DNA of 64,000 bases from CAVQMB01 sp963713445 (GTDB lineage Bacteria; Pseudomonadota; Gammaproteobacteria; Competibacterales; Competibacteraceae). The translations under genes were made by a program, and so were the position numbers. Location: contig CAVQMB010000047.1 of NCBI GenBank assembly GCA_963713445.1, positions 150,958 through 214,957 of the forward strand. Direction: 5' to 3'. This document shows positions 36,235 to 45,336 of this stretch, in pieces (position 1 is the stretch's first letter; each line of letters opens with the position of its first letter). Under the pieces are notes generated by a model. That model did no database searches, was not told the DNA's origin, and was given only the letters and a program-made list of their open reading frames with translations.

Positions 36235-36711
36235 ATGGACAAGCACCCGTTTCGCATCCTCGGCCTGCAGCAGATCGCCATCGGCGGCGCCGACAAGGAC
36301 CGTCTGCGGCACCTTTGGGTGGACTTATTCGGCCTAACCCCGACGCACAGCTTCCAGAGCGAGCGCGAGAATGTCGATGAAGACATCGCGCGGCTCGGCA
36401 GCGGATCGTATGCCGTCGAGGTCGATCTCATGCAGCCGCTCGATACCGAGCGCAAGCCGCGCGTGGACAATCCGCCGCTCAATCATATTGGCCTATGGGT
36501 GGACGACCTGCCCCTGGCGGTCGAGTGGCTGACCGCCCAGGGCATGCGGTTCGCACCTGGCGGTATCCGCCGGGGTGCTTCAGGTCACGACATCTGCTTC
36601 ATCCATCCGCGCGCCAATGACGCCTGCCCATGGTCCGGCGAAGGTGTATTGATCGAACTGGTACAGGCGCCACCCGAGGTGATCGCGGAACTCGGCGGGA
36701 CCGACGCCTGA
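36235..36711 (+). CDS. VOC-family protein, methylmalonyl-CoA epimerase-like
   Basis: The protein has 158 residues and two betaalphabetabetabeta modules. The second half (NHIGLWVDDLPLAVEWLTAQGMRF, then GGIRRGASGHDICFIHPR and GVLIELVQAPPE) closely follows methylmalonyl-CoA epimerase. The window also encodes propionyl-CoA carboxylase and methylmalonyl-CoA mutase, which need an epimerase. However, the first metal-ligand position, normally His in a DHIAIAV-like strand, is Gln (LQQIAIGG), so activity is uncertain. It starts five bases after the FabD-like gene and is probably co-transcribed. Confidence 0.6.
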   Translation: MDKHPFRILGLQQIAIGGADKDRLRHLWVDLFGLTPTHSFQSERENVDEDIARLGSGSYAVEVDLMQPLDTERKPRVDNPPLNHIGLWVDDLPLAVEWLTAQGMRFAPGGIRRGASGHDICFIHPRANDACPWSGEGVLIELVQAPPEVIAELGGTDA

Positions 36712-36762
36712 CGCCCCGATCACCGGTCCCCGACCCCGGAAACATCCTCCGAGCGACCAACC

Positions 36763-37452
36763 ATGCGCCTGGATCGCTACCTGAGCAACGCCACTGACTT
36801 GAGTCGCAAACAGATCCACCTGCTGATCAAGGCCGAGGCGGTCACGGTAAACGGTGACCTCGCCGACAGCCCGGCCCAGGCCGTAGCGGCAACCGACCGG
36901 GTAGTGCTGAACGACAGCGAGATCGCCGCCCCGACAGCACGCTACTTCATGCTCTACAAACCGGTTGGTGTGGTCTCGGCCACCCGCGACAGCGGGCATC
37001 CCACGGTGATCGATCTGGTCGACGAACCGCGACCGGCCGATCTGCAGGTTGCCGGACGGCTGGACATCGACGCCACCGGGCTGGTACTGATCACCGACGA
37101 CGGCCAGTGGAATCACCGGCTGACCGCACCCCGCAGCCATTGCCGGAAACGCTACCGGGTCACGCTCGCCGAAACACTGGCGGCGGGCGCAGCCGGGCAG
37201 CTCGAGCGGGGCCTGTGGCTGCAGCAGGAGAAACGTCGCACCGCGCCGGCCGAGCTGACGGTGCTCGGCCCGACCGAGGTTATTCTCACGATTACCGAAG
37301 GCCGCTATCACCAGGTCAAACGGATGTTCGCCGCGCTTGGTAATCGGGTCGTGGCGCTGCACCGCGAAGCCGTCGGCGCAATCACACTGGACGCCGCGCT
37401 GGAACCAGGCGACTACCGGCCTTTGACCGCTGCGGAAATCGCCCGTGTCTGA
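36763..37452 (+). CDS. rsuA: 16S rRNA pseudouridine(516) synthase RsuA
   Basis: The protein has 229 residues. An N-terminal S4 RNA-binding domain (MRLDRYLSNATDLSRKQIHLLIKAEAVTVNG) is followed by the catalytic domain with GRLDIDATGLVLITDDG, whose Asp in RLDxxxxGL is catalytic. YFMLYKPVGVVSA and EGRYHQVKRMFAALGNRVVALHR are further RsuA/RluB/RluE marks; the short length favours RsuA. It overlaps the next gene by eight bases, and both modify 16S rRNA. Confidence 0.9.
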   Translation: MRLDRYLSNATDLSRKQIHLLIKAEAVTVNGDLADSPAQAVAATDRVVLNDSEIAAPTARYFMLYKPVGVVSATRDSGHPTVIDLVDEPRPADLQVAGRLDIDATGLVLITDDGQWNHRLTAPRSHCRKRYRVTLAETLAAGAAGQLERGLWLQQEKRRTAPAELTVLGPTEVILTITEGRYHQVKRMFAALGNRVVALHREAVGAITLDAALEPGDYRPLTAAEIARV

Positions 37453-38503
37453 CCCGGCGCTGGCCGCACTGCTGGGGCAAAGCCCCGCCTGGCCCGGCCC
37501 GCTGCTGTGGTTCGCTGACGAGCAGTGTCACGGTTTCGATCCAGCGCCGCTGCAACGTCACGACTGTCAGGTCATCAGCAACCGCTACGACGTCTTCCGC
37601 CGGCTCACCGCCGCGGGTATCGCTGCCCACTTCAGTGATTTCGACACCACTGAGCTGGCAACCGCAGGCTTTGCCAGCATCGGCTACCGGGTGTCCAAGG
37701 AAAAAGCGGTGGTCCATCATCTGGTCAACGCCAGCCGGCGGCTGCTGGCACCCCAGGGTAAGTTGTGGCTCGCCGGCGCGCGCGGCGAAGGTATCCGGAC
37801 CTACCTCGACAAAACCGGGCGATTGTTCGGGGACCGCGCCGCGGCACGCAAACAGGATGGTTTCTGGTTGGGCCACGTACGGCGTGCGGCAGGCGGGCCC
37901 GGCCTGCGGCTGGACGACCAGGACTACTCCCGTTTGCGGCGTGTCGCTGAAGCCGACGGCGTCACTTTGATCAGCAAACCCGGTGTATTTGGCTGGGATC
38001 GGATCGATCCCGGCAGTCGCCTGCTGATCGAACGATTGCCAGACTTTCTGAGCGGCTTCCGGCAAGCCCCGCACAGCCTGCTCGATCTCGGCTGCGGCTA
38101 CGGTTACCTGGCCGCTGCTGCCGGCCGTCGGCACCCGTTTGACCGGATCGTCGCCACCGACAACAATGCCGCCGCCCTGCTCGCCTGCCGGGCAACGTTG
38201 GCGCACAACGGCATCGCAGGGACTGTAGCCGCCGGTGACTGCGGCGATACGCTGACTGAGCCCTTCGACACGGTGTTGTGCAATCCGCCGTTTCACCGCG
38301 GTTTCGGCGGCGATCAGGCGCTGACGGACCGGTTCCTGGCCGGTTGCGCCCGATTGCTGGTGCGCACCGGACGGGCGCTGTTCGTGGTCAACAGCTTTCT
38401 GCCGCTGGAACAACGGGCGCAAGCGTATTTCCGGCAGGTCACGATTGTCGCTGACAACCGCCGCTTCAAGCTAATCGCGTTGACCGGCGCGCGCCAGCGG
38501 TGA
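37445..38503 (+). CDS. rsmC: 16S rRNA (guanine(1207)-N(2))-methyltransferase RsmC-like
   Basis: The protein has 352 residues from a GTG inside the end of rsuA. The N-terminal half is a degenerate methyltransferase-like domain, as in RsmC. The catalytic half has the SAM motif LLDLGCGYGYLAAA and the base-flipping motif CNPPFHRGF. FVVNSFLPLE near the end is typical of RsmC/RlmG. Sequence alone does not fully separate RsmC (16S G1207) from RlmG (23S); coupling to rsuA supports a 16S target. Confidence 0.87.
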   Translation: MSDPALAALLGQSPAWPGPLLWFADEQCHGFDPAPLQRHDCQVISNRYDVFRRLTAAGIAAHFSDFDTTELATAGFASIGYRVSKEKAVVHHLVNASRRLLAPQGKLWLAGARGEGIRTYLDKTGRLFGDRAAARKQDGFWLGHVRRAAGGPGLRLDDQDYSRLRRVAEADGVTLISKPGVFGWDRIDPGSRLLIERLPDFLSGFRQAPHSLLDLGCGYGYLAAAAGRRHPFDRIVATDNNAAALLACRATLAHNGIAGTVAAGDCGDTLTEPFDTVLCNPPFHRGFGGDQALTDRFLAGCARLLVRTGRALFVVNSFLPLEQRAQAYFRQVTIVADNRRFKLIALTGARQR

Positions 38504-38578
38504 CCCCAGCGGATCATCCCGGCGGCGCTGTTATCCTGTGGCTATGACACGACCGCTAATCCGGAGGAGGACGCCGTC

Positions 38579-39544
38579 ATGCTGATCAATTGCGTCGCCT
38601 ACCAGGAGGGCCAAAAGCTGGCCGATATCTCCGAGGCTGAAATCGGCCAGTACCTGGCGCGTGGCGACTGCTTCGTCTGGGTCGCACTCAAAGACCCGGA
38701 GCCCAGTGAACTGGACCAGATGGAACGTCAGTTCCGCCTCCACGAACTGGCCGTCGAGGATGCCCGCCACGGCCATCAACGGCCCAAGATGGAGGAATAC
38801 GGCGGAACGCTGTTTACCGTCTTGCACACCATCGAACCGCGCGATTCCGAACTGCATCGGGGCGAGCTGCACATCTTCGTGGGCAGCAATTTCGTGCTGT
38901 CCGTGCGCAACCGCTGCGACCAGGGTTTCAGCGAGGTCCGGACCCGCTGCGAACGCGAGCCGCACCTGCTGAGTCACGGCGCCGGGTATGTGATGTACGC
39001 CCTGATGGATGCGGTCGTGGACCGCTACTTCCCGGTCATCGATGCGCTCGAAACAGAGCTCGAACGGATCGAGGAGCAGATCTTTTCGGGCCAGTCGGCG
39101 CGCGACAATGTCTACGCCCTCTATGCCCTCAAGCAGCGGCTGATGACCCTGAAACACGCCACCGATCCGTTGCTGGAAGCGACCGGCAAGCTGTTCGGCG
39201 GCCGCGTACCGCAGGTCTGCCGCGGTCTGGATGATTATTTCCGCGACATTTACGACCATCTGATCAGGCTCAATCAGACGATCGATTCGACCCGCGACAT
39301 GACCGTCACCGCGATCTCCGTCAACCTGTCGCTGATTTCGATGCAGGAAAACGAGATCACCAAACGGTTGGCATCCTACGCGGCGCTGCTGGCCATTCCC
39401 ACGCTGATCGCTGGCATTTACGGCATGAATTTCCACGACATGCCGGAACTGTCATGGCGCTGGGGCTATCCGGTCGCCTTGACCATCATGGCTCTGATTG
39501 ACGGTTACCTGTTCCGCCGGTTCCGCCGAGCCGGTTGGCTGTAA
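38579..39544 (+). CDS. corA: CorA-family magnesium/divalent cation transporter
   Basis: The protein has 321 residues with a long cytoplasmic N-terminal domain and two C-terminal membrane helices. YGMNFHDMPEL carries the GMN selectivity motif just after helix 1 (YAALLAIPTLIAGI), and helix 2 is YPVALTIMALIDGYLF. GGAGGA lies before the ATG. CorA channels work as pentamers in the inner membrane. The gene is monocistronic. Confidence 0.93.
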   Translation: MLINCVAYQEGQKLADISEAEIGQYLARGDCFVWVALKDPEPSELDQMERQFRLHELAVEDARHGHQRPKMEEYGGTLFTVLHTIEPRDSELHRGELHIFVGSNFVLSVRNRCDQGFSEVRTRCEREPHLLSHGAGYVMYALMDAVVDRYFPVIDALETELERIEEQIFSGQSARDNVYALYALKQRLMTLKHATDPLLEATGKLFGGRVPQVCRGLDDYFRDIYDHLIRLNQTIDSTRDMTVTAISVNLSLISMQENEITKRLASYAALLAIPTLIAGIYGMNFHDMPELSWRWGYPVALTIMALIDGYLFRRFRRAGWL

Positions 39545-39569
39545 CGCCCGATCCGGTCACCGGACCGGA

Positions 39570-40358
39570 CTACTGTTTCAGCTTATCCAGCAGTGTGTTG
39601 AACGCTTCGGCCCACGGTGCGTAGGCATCGCGCGCAGCCAGCACATCGAGGCCCAGCCGGGTAAACGTGCCCGGCGTCGCGATGGCAGCCGCGATCTCCG
39701 GCAGCGGGCGCCGGTCCTCACTGGCGAGCCGGGCCGCCCCTTCCGCCATACCGAGCGTCATGGCACGCGCGCTGGCCGGATCCAGTCCGGCGGCCTCGGC
39801 AGCCGCCACAAGCTGACCGAATAACTCAAAGAACCATCCATAGACGCAGGCCAGAGCCGTGCCGGCAGTGAAGTCTTCCTCCCGGGCAGCCGGAACCGCC
39901 TGCCCGCAGTGATCGAACAGACGCATCACCATCGGATCGGCCGGGTAAACCATGGTTGGGCTGGCGCACACCTCGGCACTGGTCACCGGCATAGCGCGTA
40001 CGATCTTGCCGACCGCACCCGCGTGAGCGGCCAACTCGGCGACGGACAGCCCAGCGACGACCGACAACAGGGTTTGCTCAGGAGCCAGCGCCAGATCGCC
40101 GAGTGCCGCCAGGGCATTCGCCGGCCGGGTCGCCAGAACCACAATATCGGCCGCGGCGGCGACCGCGGCATTTTCAACCAGCACGCGAGCGTCGCAGTCG
40201 GCTGCCAGCCGGCCCGCCACCTCCCGGTTGCGCGGTGACAGTAGAATCTGTCCCGTCCAGCCGCCGCGGCGCAGGCCACGCACGGTATACTCAGCCAGCG
40301 CGCCAACACCGATAAAGCCGATGGCCGGCTCGGAATTGGACGTCTCAGTAGTTTCCAT
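39570..40358 (-). CDS. Pyrroline-5-carboxylate reductase family protein
   Basis: The protein has 262 residues from the ATG at 40358, with GGGAG five bases upstream; an ATG at 40370 is possible. The Rossmann motif is IGFIGVGALAEYTVRGL, where the usual GxGxMA reads GVGALA. VLATRPANALAALGDL and SVVAGLSVAELAAH follow the ProC layout, and ...VRAMPVTSAEV replaces the usual RAMPNTPA. The changed loops suggest a ProC paralogue or a related imine/ketoacid reductase rather than the housekeeping proline enzyme. Confidence 0.72.
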   Translation of the reverse strand: METTETSNSEPAIGFIGVGALAEYTVRGLRRGGWTGQILLSPRNREVAGRLAADCDARVLVENAAVAAAADIVVLATRPANALAALGDLALAPEQTLLSVVAGLSVAELAAHAGAVGKIVRAMPVTSAEVCASPTMVYPADPMVMRLFDHCGQAVPAAREEDFTAGTALACVYGWFFELFGQLVAAAEAAGLDPASARAMTLGMAEGAARLASEDRRPLPEIAAAIATPGTFTRLGLDVLAARDAYAPWAEAFNTLLDKLKQ

Positions 40359-40651
40359 CGTTACTCCCATGCAATGGTAGAGGTGATCCTCGCAGCCGTT
40401 GAGAACGGCTGCGAAGCGACCGGCACCGCGCTATTGCAGGCCCGGCTGGTGCCCGGCCTCAACACGACCCCGATCATCAGGAACCATGCTCCGCCTTGAC
40501 CACCGGCACTCAGATGAAGTAGGTGCGCAGCGGCGTCAACATAGTCGGCCGGATTCATGTCCGCGGGTTCAGCGCCGGAGCCTGACCGCACCGCAAAGAC
40601 AAGCCGCGTTCATGCCTATCGGCCATCCTTACCCCCCCGGTGAAGCGGTGG

Positions 40652-41203
40652 TCACTGTGTCGGTTCCAGCCAGTGCCGCACTTCGGATTCGAATATCAAC
40701 ATGGACAGGTCATTCATCCGCTGTGGGTAGAGAATACCATCAAGGTGATCCACCTCATGCTGGACCACCCGTGCATGAAATCCCCGGGCGGTTCGTGCTA
40801 CCGGCCGGCCTGCAAGGTCGACACCACGGTAGCGGATGTGACGGGGCCGTTCCACAAAACCACGCAGGCCCGGCACTGACAGACAGCCTTCCCATCCCCC
40901 CTCGATCGTTTCATCGAGGATCTCGATCTCCGGATTGATCAGCACCGTCAACGGCACCGTATGTTCGAACCGCTCTTCGGCCGACAAACCCGGATCAGCG
41001 CGGTCTTCAGGAGCCTGAAACACAACCACCCGCAGCGCCGTATGAACCTGGGGCGCAGCCAGACCCGCCCCATTGGCGTCGCTCATGGTTTCAATCATGT
41101 CGGCCACCAGCCGCTGAACGTCGGCTAGCGATGCCGGGGCCACCGGCTCAGCCCGACCGGCGAGAATCGGGTGGCCCATGCGTGCAATCTTGAGAATGGC
41201 CAT
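40652..41203 (-). CDS. def: Peptide deformylase
   Basis: The protein has 183 residues from the ATG at 41203. The three metal-site motifs are complete: GAGLAAPQV, EGCLSVPGL (Cys ligand) and QHEVDHLDGILY (two His ligands and catalytic Glu). It removes the N-formyl group from nascent proteins. It is not next to fmt or rsm genes, the usual context, so it may be a second deformylase. Confidence 0.92.
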   Translation of the reverse strand: MAILKIARMGHPILAGRAEPVAPASLADVQRLVADMIETMSDANGAGLAAPQVHTALRVVVFQAPEDRADPGLSAEERFEHTVPLTVLINPEIEILDETIEGGWEGCLSVPGLRGFVERPRHIRYRGVDLAGRPVARTARGFHARVVQHEVDHLDGILYPQRMNDLSMLIFESEVRHWLEPTQ

Positions 41204-41463
41204 TGTGCCGTCCGCCCTCTTCAAAGCTGTTGCTGTGTGCCGAGTCTAGCGGCTTTCGGCCCATCGCCACAGGCCGGCGCAAACGCCGTTTCATCGTTGC
41301 GGCTCGAAGATCACGCCAGCCGCCCCGCGGACACGGAATTTTTTTCGCCACATAGTTCAAATGAATCATGACGCCCCCTTAGCCTATTGTTTAGGCTACG
41401 TCCCAGCCAGGGGCTCTATTCTGACAACCAATGCATTACAGGCCTTGCATGGGGAGGGTGGAA

Positions 41464-41976
41464 ATGAAGCGATCAAACATCGCCTGGGAAATGCTGCTCA
41501 CCATAATAATACTGGGGGGTATATCGATTGGCAGCGCCTTCGCTGACGAAATCCTCCAGCCCAATGAAGCCTATACCATCCAGGACGGCAACCATCTGGC
41601 AGTGATCTACTACACCCCTGTGGCCCACGGCTATGAAGTGGTAACCAGTTGGGTTGTCGCTGGTAGCACGGGGGCTCTGGCCCGTAACTCCACATACCTC
41701 AAGCCCGGTCAACATTATACGCTCTCGCTGCAACCGGCGGGCGTTGCCGCAAGCCTGGAGGTTCAGGGCCACGCCGACAGTGTAGCCATGAAAATCAAAC
41801 GTTCGCTGCAAGTGGCTTGTGTCGATCAAGGCATTGCCAAATCCCAATCGGCATCTGAGGATCAGCATTCGCACCGGGCCACGACACGTTCAATAGCGAT
41901 CCCGGTTATCGTTTCCGGTTCCCTCATCACACTGGATCATCATCTCGACAAAGTCTCTTTGCTTTCAGGTCGCTGA
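41464..41976 (+). CDS. Secreted protein of unknown function
   Basis: The ATG at 41464 is preceded by GGAGGGTGGAA and gives 170 residues. MKRSNIAWEMLLTIIILGGISIGSAFA is a Sec signal peptide with cleavage before DEIL. The mature part is beta-rich (AYTIQDGNHLAVIYYTPVAHGYEVVTSWV, TYLKPGQHYTLSLQPAG) and ends in a His/Ser-rich segment. I recognise no domain. Base composition is somewhat less GC-rich than the neighbours. A REP-like hairpin with seven T residues lies about 80 bases downstream and may end its transcript. Confidence 0.6.
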   Translation: MKRSNIAWEMLLTIIILGGISIGSAFADEILQPNEAYTIQDGNHLAVIYYTPVAHGYEVVTSWVVAGSTGALARNSTYLKPGQHYTLSLQPAGVAASLEVQGHADSVAMKIKRSLQVACVDQGIAKSQSASEDQHSHRATTRSIAIPVIVSGSLITLDHHLDKVSLLSGR

Positions 41977-42056
41977 CAGCGGCCGCGTGAGGGGTGTAAG
42001 AGCCCGTTAGCCTGACCTCCATGTCGCCTGAGTCAGGCTGGCACGAAGCGGGAATT

Positions 42057-42123
42057 AGGGGCAGATCTGGTATTCAAGGTTTTCTGCATTGCCTTGAATC
42101 CCACGTCTGACCCCTGTTTTTTT
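42057..42123 (+). repeat. REP/MITE-like inverted repeat with terminal T-run
   Basis: Outer AGGGG/CCCCT and AGA/TCT blocks enclose a perfect ATTCAAGG (42072-42079) / CCTTGAAT (42092-42099) stem, followed by TTTTTTT at 42117-42123. Outer GGGGTCAGA-type ends are typical of the short repeats mobilised by REP-associated tyrosine transposases, but no transposase is in the window. It may also terminate the upstream secreted-protein gene. Confidence 0.6.
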
Positions 42124-42234
42124 GCCTGTCCGTCGAGCGCCACAGTCCCTTGGTCCATTTGACATCCAGCGGTTCGCAGACCTAGCCTTGCCGGCATCGA
42201 TATCAGCCTACCCTGACACGCCAGACGTAACATT

Positions 42235-43176
42235 ATGTCCACCACCCAGCCGCTAGCGGTGAGCCAGGCCGTCACCGAATCCTACCAGCGTGACGGCGTC
42301 GTCTGCATCCGCGGGGCATTTCGCGGTCACTGGCTCGACCTTGCCGCGGCCGGCATCGAGCGCAACCGGATCAGCCCCGGACCCTTCTTCCGCGACCAGA
42401 CGCGCCCGGGCGATCCGGCACGGTATATGTTCGACTATTGGACCTGGCCCGACACGCCGGAAATTCGTAGGCTGATTTTCGACAGTCCGGCAGCAACGAT
42501 TGCAGCCCGCCTGCTGGGTTGCCCGCAAGTACGCCTGCTCATGGATAACTGGTTCGCCAACGAGGCCGGCGCGACCAACGCCGCTCCCTGGCACCAGGAC
42601 GAACCCTACTTCGACTATTCGGGCCGGATGTGCAATCTGTTGATCGCGCTCGATTCGGCCCCCGCTGCCGAAAGCCTGTCATTCGCCCGCGGCTCCCACC
42701 GGCGCGGCCTGTTCAAGGCTATGAATTTCCGCGACCATGTGCCCTTCGAGGGCCAGGGTAGCGACTATGCTGACACGCCCTTCGACGACGCGACGGCCGC
42801 CCCTGACGGGTTACTGAACTGGAACCTGGAACCAGGTGATGTCCTGGCATTCGATCTCCGGACACTGCACCGCGGGCCGCTGGATCGACGGCCATCATCC
42901 GGCGCCCGGCGGCGCCGGCTATCGCTGCGATTTGGCACGCCGGAGACCGTATTCAAGCCGCGCGGGCCGTGGACAGCCGAGATCAGCGACCACCTGCTGG
43001 CATTGGGCCAGCAGCCGGATGCACCGCTCGACAATCCACTCTGCCCGCTGCTGCGACCGAGCCCAAATAATACCGCGGCCACTAGCGGGACAGCGCTACA
43101 CCGTCCCGCTAGTGGCCCTCAGCTGCAATCGGGCCGGCCCAGCCCCGCTTTCGACCGGGCCGTGGCAGCCTGGTGA
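42235..43176 (+). CDS. Phytanoyl-CoA dioxygenase (PhyH) family protein
   Basis: The protein has 313 residues of a double-stranded beta-helix Fe(II)/2-oxoglutarate oxygenase. The iron ligands are the His and Asp of WHQDEPYFDY and the His of DLRTLHRGPLD. RRRRLSLRFGTPE supplies a candidate 2-oxoglutarate-binding Arg. The substrate is unknown. The last 40 residues are low-complexity and their coding DNA holds a perfect 15-bp inverted repeat, so the true end may be earlier, through an indel, or the tail may be a read-through addition. Confidence 0.8.
   Translation: MSTTQPLAVSQAVTESYQRDGVVCIRGAFRGHWLDLAAAGIERNRISPGPFFRDQTRPGDPARYMFDYWTWPDTPEIRRLIFDSPAATIAARLLGCPQVRLLMDNWFANEAGATNAAPWHQDEPYFDYSGRMCNLLIALDSAPAAESLSFARGSHRRGLFKAMNFRDHVPFEGQGSDYADTPFDDATAAPDGLLNWNLEPGDVLAFDLRTLHRGPLDRRPSSGARRRRLSLRFGTPETVFKPRGPWTAEISDHLLALGQQPDAPLDNPLCPLLRPSPNNTAATSGTALHRPASGPQLQSGRPSPAFDRAVAAW
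43077..43117. repeat. Perfect 15-bp inverted repeat, likely bidirectional terminator
   Basis: GGCCACTAGCGGGAC (43077-43091) and GTCCCGCTAGTGGCC (43103-43117) are exact complements around an 11-base loop. It lies inside the 3' end of the PhyH reading frame, 71 bases from the end of the convergent ClC gene. Such perfection is not expected from coding sequence. Confidence 0.65.
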
Positions 43177-43187
43177 TGGCGTTTCCT

Positions 43188-44942
43188 TCAGGCGCCCGCC
43201 GGTACCCGACGCACCTGACGAGTACCGGCGAACAGCGCCTCCAGCGACTCCCAGGCATTGCCGTCGGCGGCGATAACCAGCTTGTCGCCGGGTTGCAGGA
43301 TGGTGCCGGCGCCGGGGACGAATTCATCGCCGTCACGGTCGATGCTCAGAATAACCGCCTGCGTGAGCTTGAGATCGCGCACTTCCTTCCCGTCCGCGCT
43401 GTCGTTCGAACGCACGTCAACCGAAAAAACGAATTTGTTGCTCGACTGGCTGCCCAGCTGGATCGCTTTGCCGGCTTTCAGCTTATGCCACAGGCTGTTG
43501 AACAGAATATCGTCATCCAGCTCGATCTGGCGATCGCGCAGCAGATTAACCACCCGCTGGTAGTGTGAGGCCTCATGCACCGGGCTGTCCTGTGGACCAT
43601 GCACCTGAGCCTCGTACAGTGAGGGATACTTGGCGTTACGGGTCAGCCAGATCTGGACCATGTAACTGATCGACACCGCCAGCATGGCCGGCATGATGAG
43701 GCCGTAGCCGCCGGTCATTTCCGCCACCATCACCAGCGACGCGATCGGTACGCGGGCAGCCCCGGCGAACACCGCGGCCATGCCCACCACCGCCAGGCCG
43801 GTGATGTGAACCGCGGTGAAATCCATCATGTGCAGCAGCAGCCCCACCGCGGCCCCCAGCATGGCACCGACGTACAGGCTGGGTGCGAACACGCCGCCGG
43901 AACCACCGGAGCTTACCGTCAGCGACAGTGCCACGACCTTGCCCAGCGACAGCAGCAGCAGGATCCCCAGCCCGAGCCCCGCACCGCCTTGCAGCGAGAA
44001 CTGGATGTAGCCGTAACCGCCGGCCAGCAGCGGCGGGGCGAAGATACCCATAATGCCCAGCAGGGCACCGCCGATCGCAGGCTTGATGTGATTCGGCACA
44101 GGCATGGCCGCAAACCAGTCCCGCATCCGGTAAAAAACCGTGGGCAGCACCGCACCGACCACCCCGGCGGCAGCGGCCAGGACAGCATACCAGCCCAGTT
44201 CGATGGGCTGGGTGAAGCCCATGTTGGCGGGCAGAATGAACAACGGCGTCCAGCCCGCAAACAGGCCGGTCAGGGCGTATGCCACGGACGAGGCGATCAT
44301 GGTGTAGACCAGCGCCTCACCCTCGAAATACATCCCCGAATACAGGATTTCGACGGCGAAAATAGCCGTTCCCAGGGGGCTCTTGAAGATCGCCGACAGC
44401 CCGGCCGCCATGCCGGCGAGGACCAGCAGACGCCGTTCATCCGGGGACAGGTCGAACAGTTCCCCCAGGATGGCGCCAATGCCGGCGGCGATCTGCGCCG
44501 TCGGTCCCTCGCGCCCGGCCGATCCACCCGAACCGATGGTGATGGCGCTGGCGACAGACTTGATCAGCGGAACACGGGCCCGGATGGTGCCGCCGGTCTG
44601 GTGAAACGCCTTAACCGCTGCGTCGGTGCCGTGACCTTCCGCCTCGGGAGCAAACGTGTAAACCAGCAACCCCGAGATGAGTCCGCCCAACGTGGTGGCG
44701 ACCGGGATCAGCCAGTGCCAGGCGTCCCGCACCGGTGCATGCGTCATCTGGTGCGCCTGTGCCACCGTGATATCCGAGTAGCCGGCAATAGGGACCAGAA
44801 GCGCGGCTTCCGCCCAGTGCAACATCAACAGAAACAGTTGTGCGCCTAAGGCGCCGATGACCCCCAGCAGGACGCTGAATATCACCATGCGAGGTGTCTT
44901 TCTCAGGCCGCCCACCCAGAGGCGTACCGATCCGCTTTTCAT
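43188..44942 (-). CDS. clcA: ClC-family chloride channel/antiporter with C-terminal TrkA-C domain
   Basis: The protein has 584 residues. The ClC selectivity motifs are present: GSGGSAGREGP (residues 136-146), GxFxP as SSGGSGGVFAPSLYVG, and a GSxGGI-type helix. About 10-12 hydrophobic helices fill residues 20-425. The last 150 residues are cytoplasmic and include a TrkA-C/RCK-C ligand-binding domain (KEVRDLKLTQAVILSIDRDGDEFVPGAGTILQPGDKLVIAAD). This fusion is found in a subset of bacterial ClC proteins and suggests gating by a bound nucleotide or ion. Confidence 0.92.
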   Translation of the reverse strand: MKSGSVRLWVGGLRKTPRMVIFSVLLGVIGALGAQLFLLMLHWAEAALLVPIAGYSDITVAQAHQMTHAPVRDAWHWLIPVATTLGGLISGLLVYTFAPEAEGHGTDAAVKAFHQTGGTIRARVPLIKSVASAITIGSGGSAGREGPTAQIAAGIGAILGELFDLSPDERRLLVLAGMAAGLSAIFKSPLGTAIFAVEILYSGMYFEGEALVYTMIASSVAYALTGLFAGWTPLFILPANMGFTQPIELGWYAVLAAAAGVVGAVLPTVFYRMRDWFAAMPVPNHIKPAIGGALLGIMGIFAPPLLAGGYGYIQFSLQGGAGLGLGILLLLSLGKVVALSLTVSSGGSGGVFAPSLYVGAMLGAAVGLLLHMMDFTAVHITGLAVVGMAAVFAGAARVPIASLVMVAEMTGGYGLIMPAMLAVSISYMVQIWLTRNAKYPSLYEAQVHGPQDSPVHEASHYQRVVNLLRDRQIELDDDILFNSLWHKLKAGKAIQLGSQSSNKFVFSVDVRSNDSADGKEVRDLKLTQAVILSIDRDGDEFVPGAGTILQPGDKLVIAADGNAWESLEALFAGTRQVRRVPAGA

Positions 44943-45336
44943 TGTGGTCTGTGCTCCGTATTCAGTTCATGATTCAGGCTAGCGTCGCCTCCCCGCGCCA
45001 GCATGGGCGCGAGCCGTGAAGTCGAGTCGGACATTCCGAAAACGCAATGCACGGCACGTATCATGGAACGGGATTGGTTCCCGTCACGACGTGGCTGATG
45101 GTCCTTCAACGCCAGTGAAATGTGCGTTACAACGGTTTAAGGCGCACTCGGCCTCGACTGGGCCAGCTCCGACAGGCCCGGAAGCACTCCGGAGCTGGAG
45201 GTCCCTGTGATTGCGGCTGTTTCCAGGGGTGCGTGTTACAACGTAATGCAGAACCACTGCATTATTGGCGGCAATTTTACCATTACTTCGGACAGTTACG
45301 ACCACTACCAGGTCGCACCGGCAAATCCCGGTCTGG
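44943..45336. other. Structured intergenic region between meaB and clcA
   Basis: There is no credible gene in these 394 bases. Two inverted repeats stand out: CCAGCTCCG (45163-45171) with CGGAGCTGG (45190-45198), and TAATGCA (45244-45250) with TGCATTA (45258-45264). GTTACAACG occurs twice as a direct repeat (45126-45134 and 45235-45243). The region could hold the meaB terminator and the clcA promoter, or a small RNA. Confidence 0.5.

Noticed and set aside
42057..42123. An insertion sequence
   Set aside because: The element is under 70 bases and has no transposase; it fits a non-autonomous repeat only.
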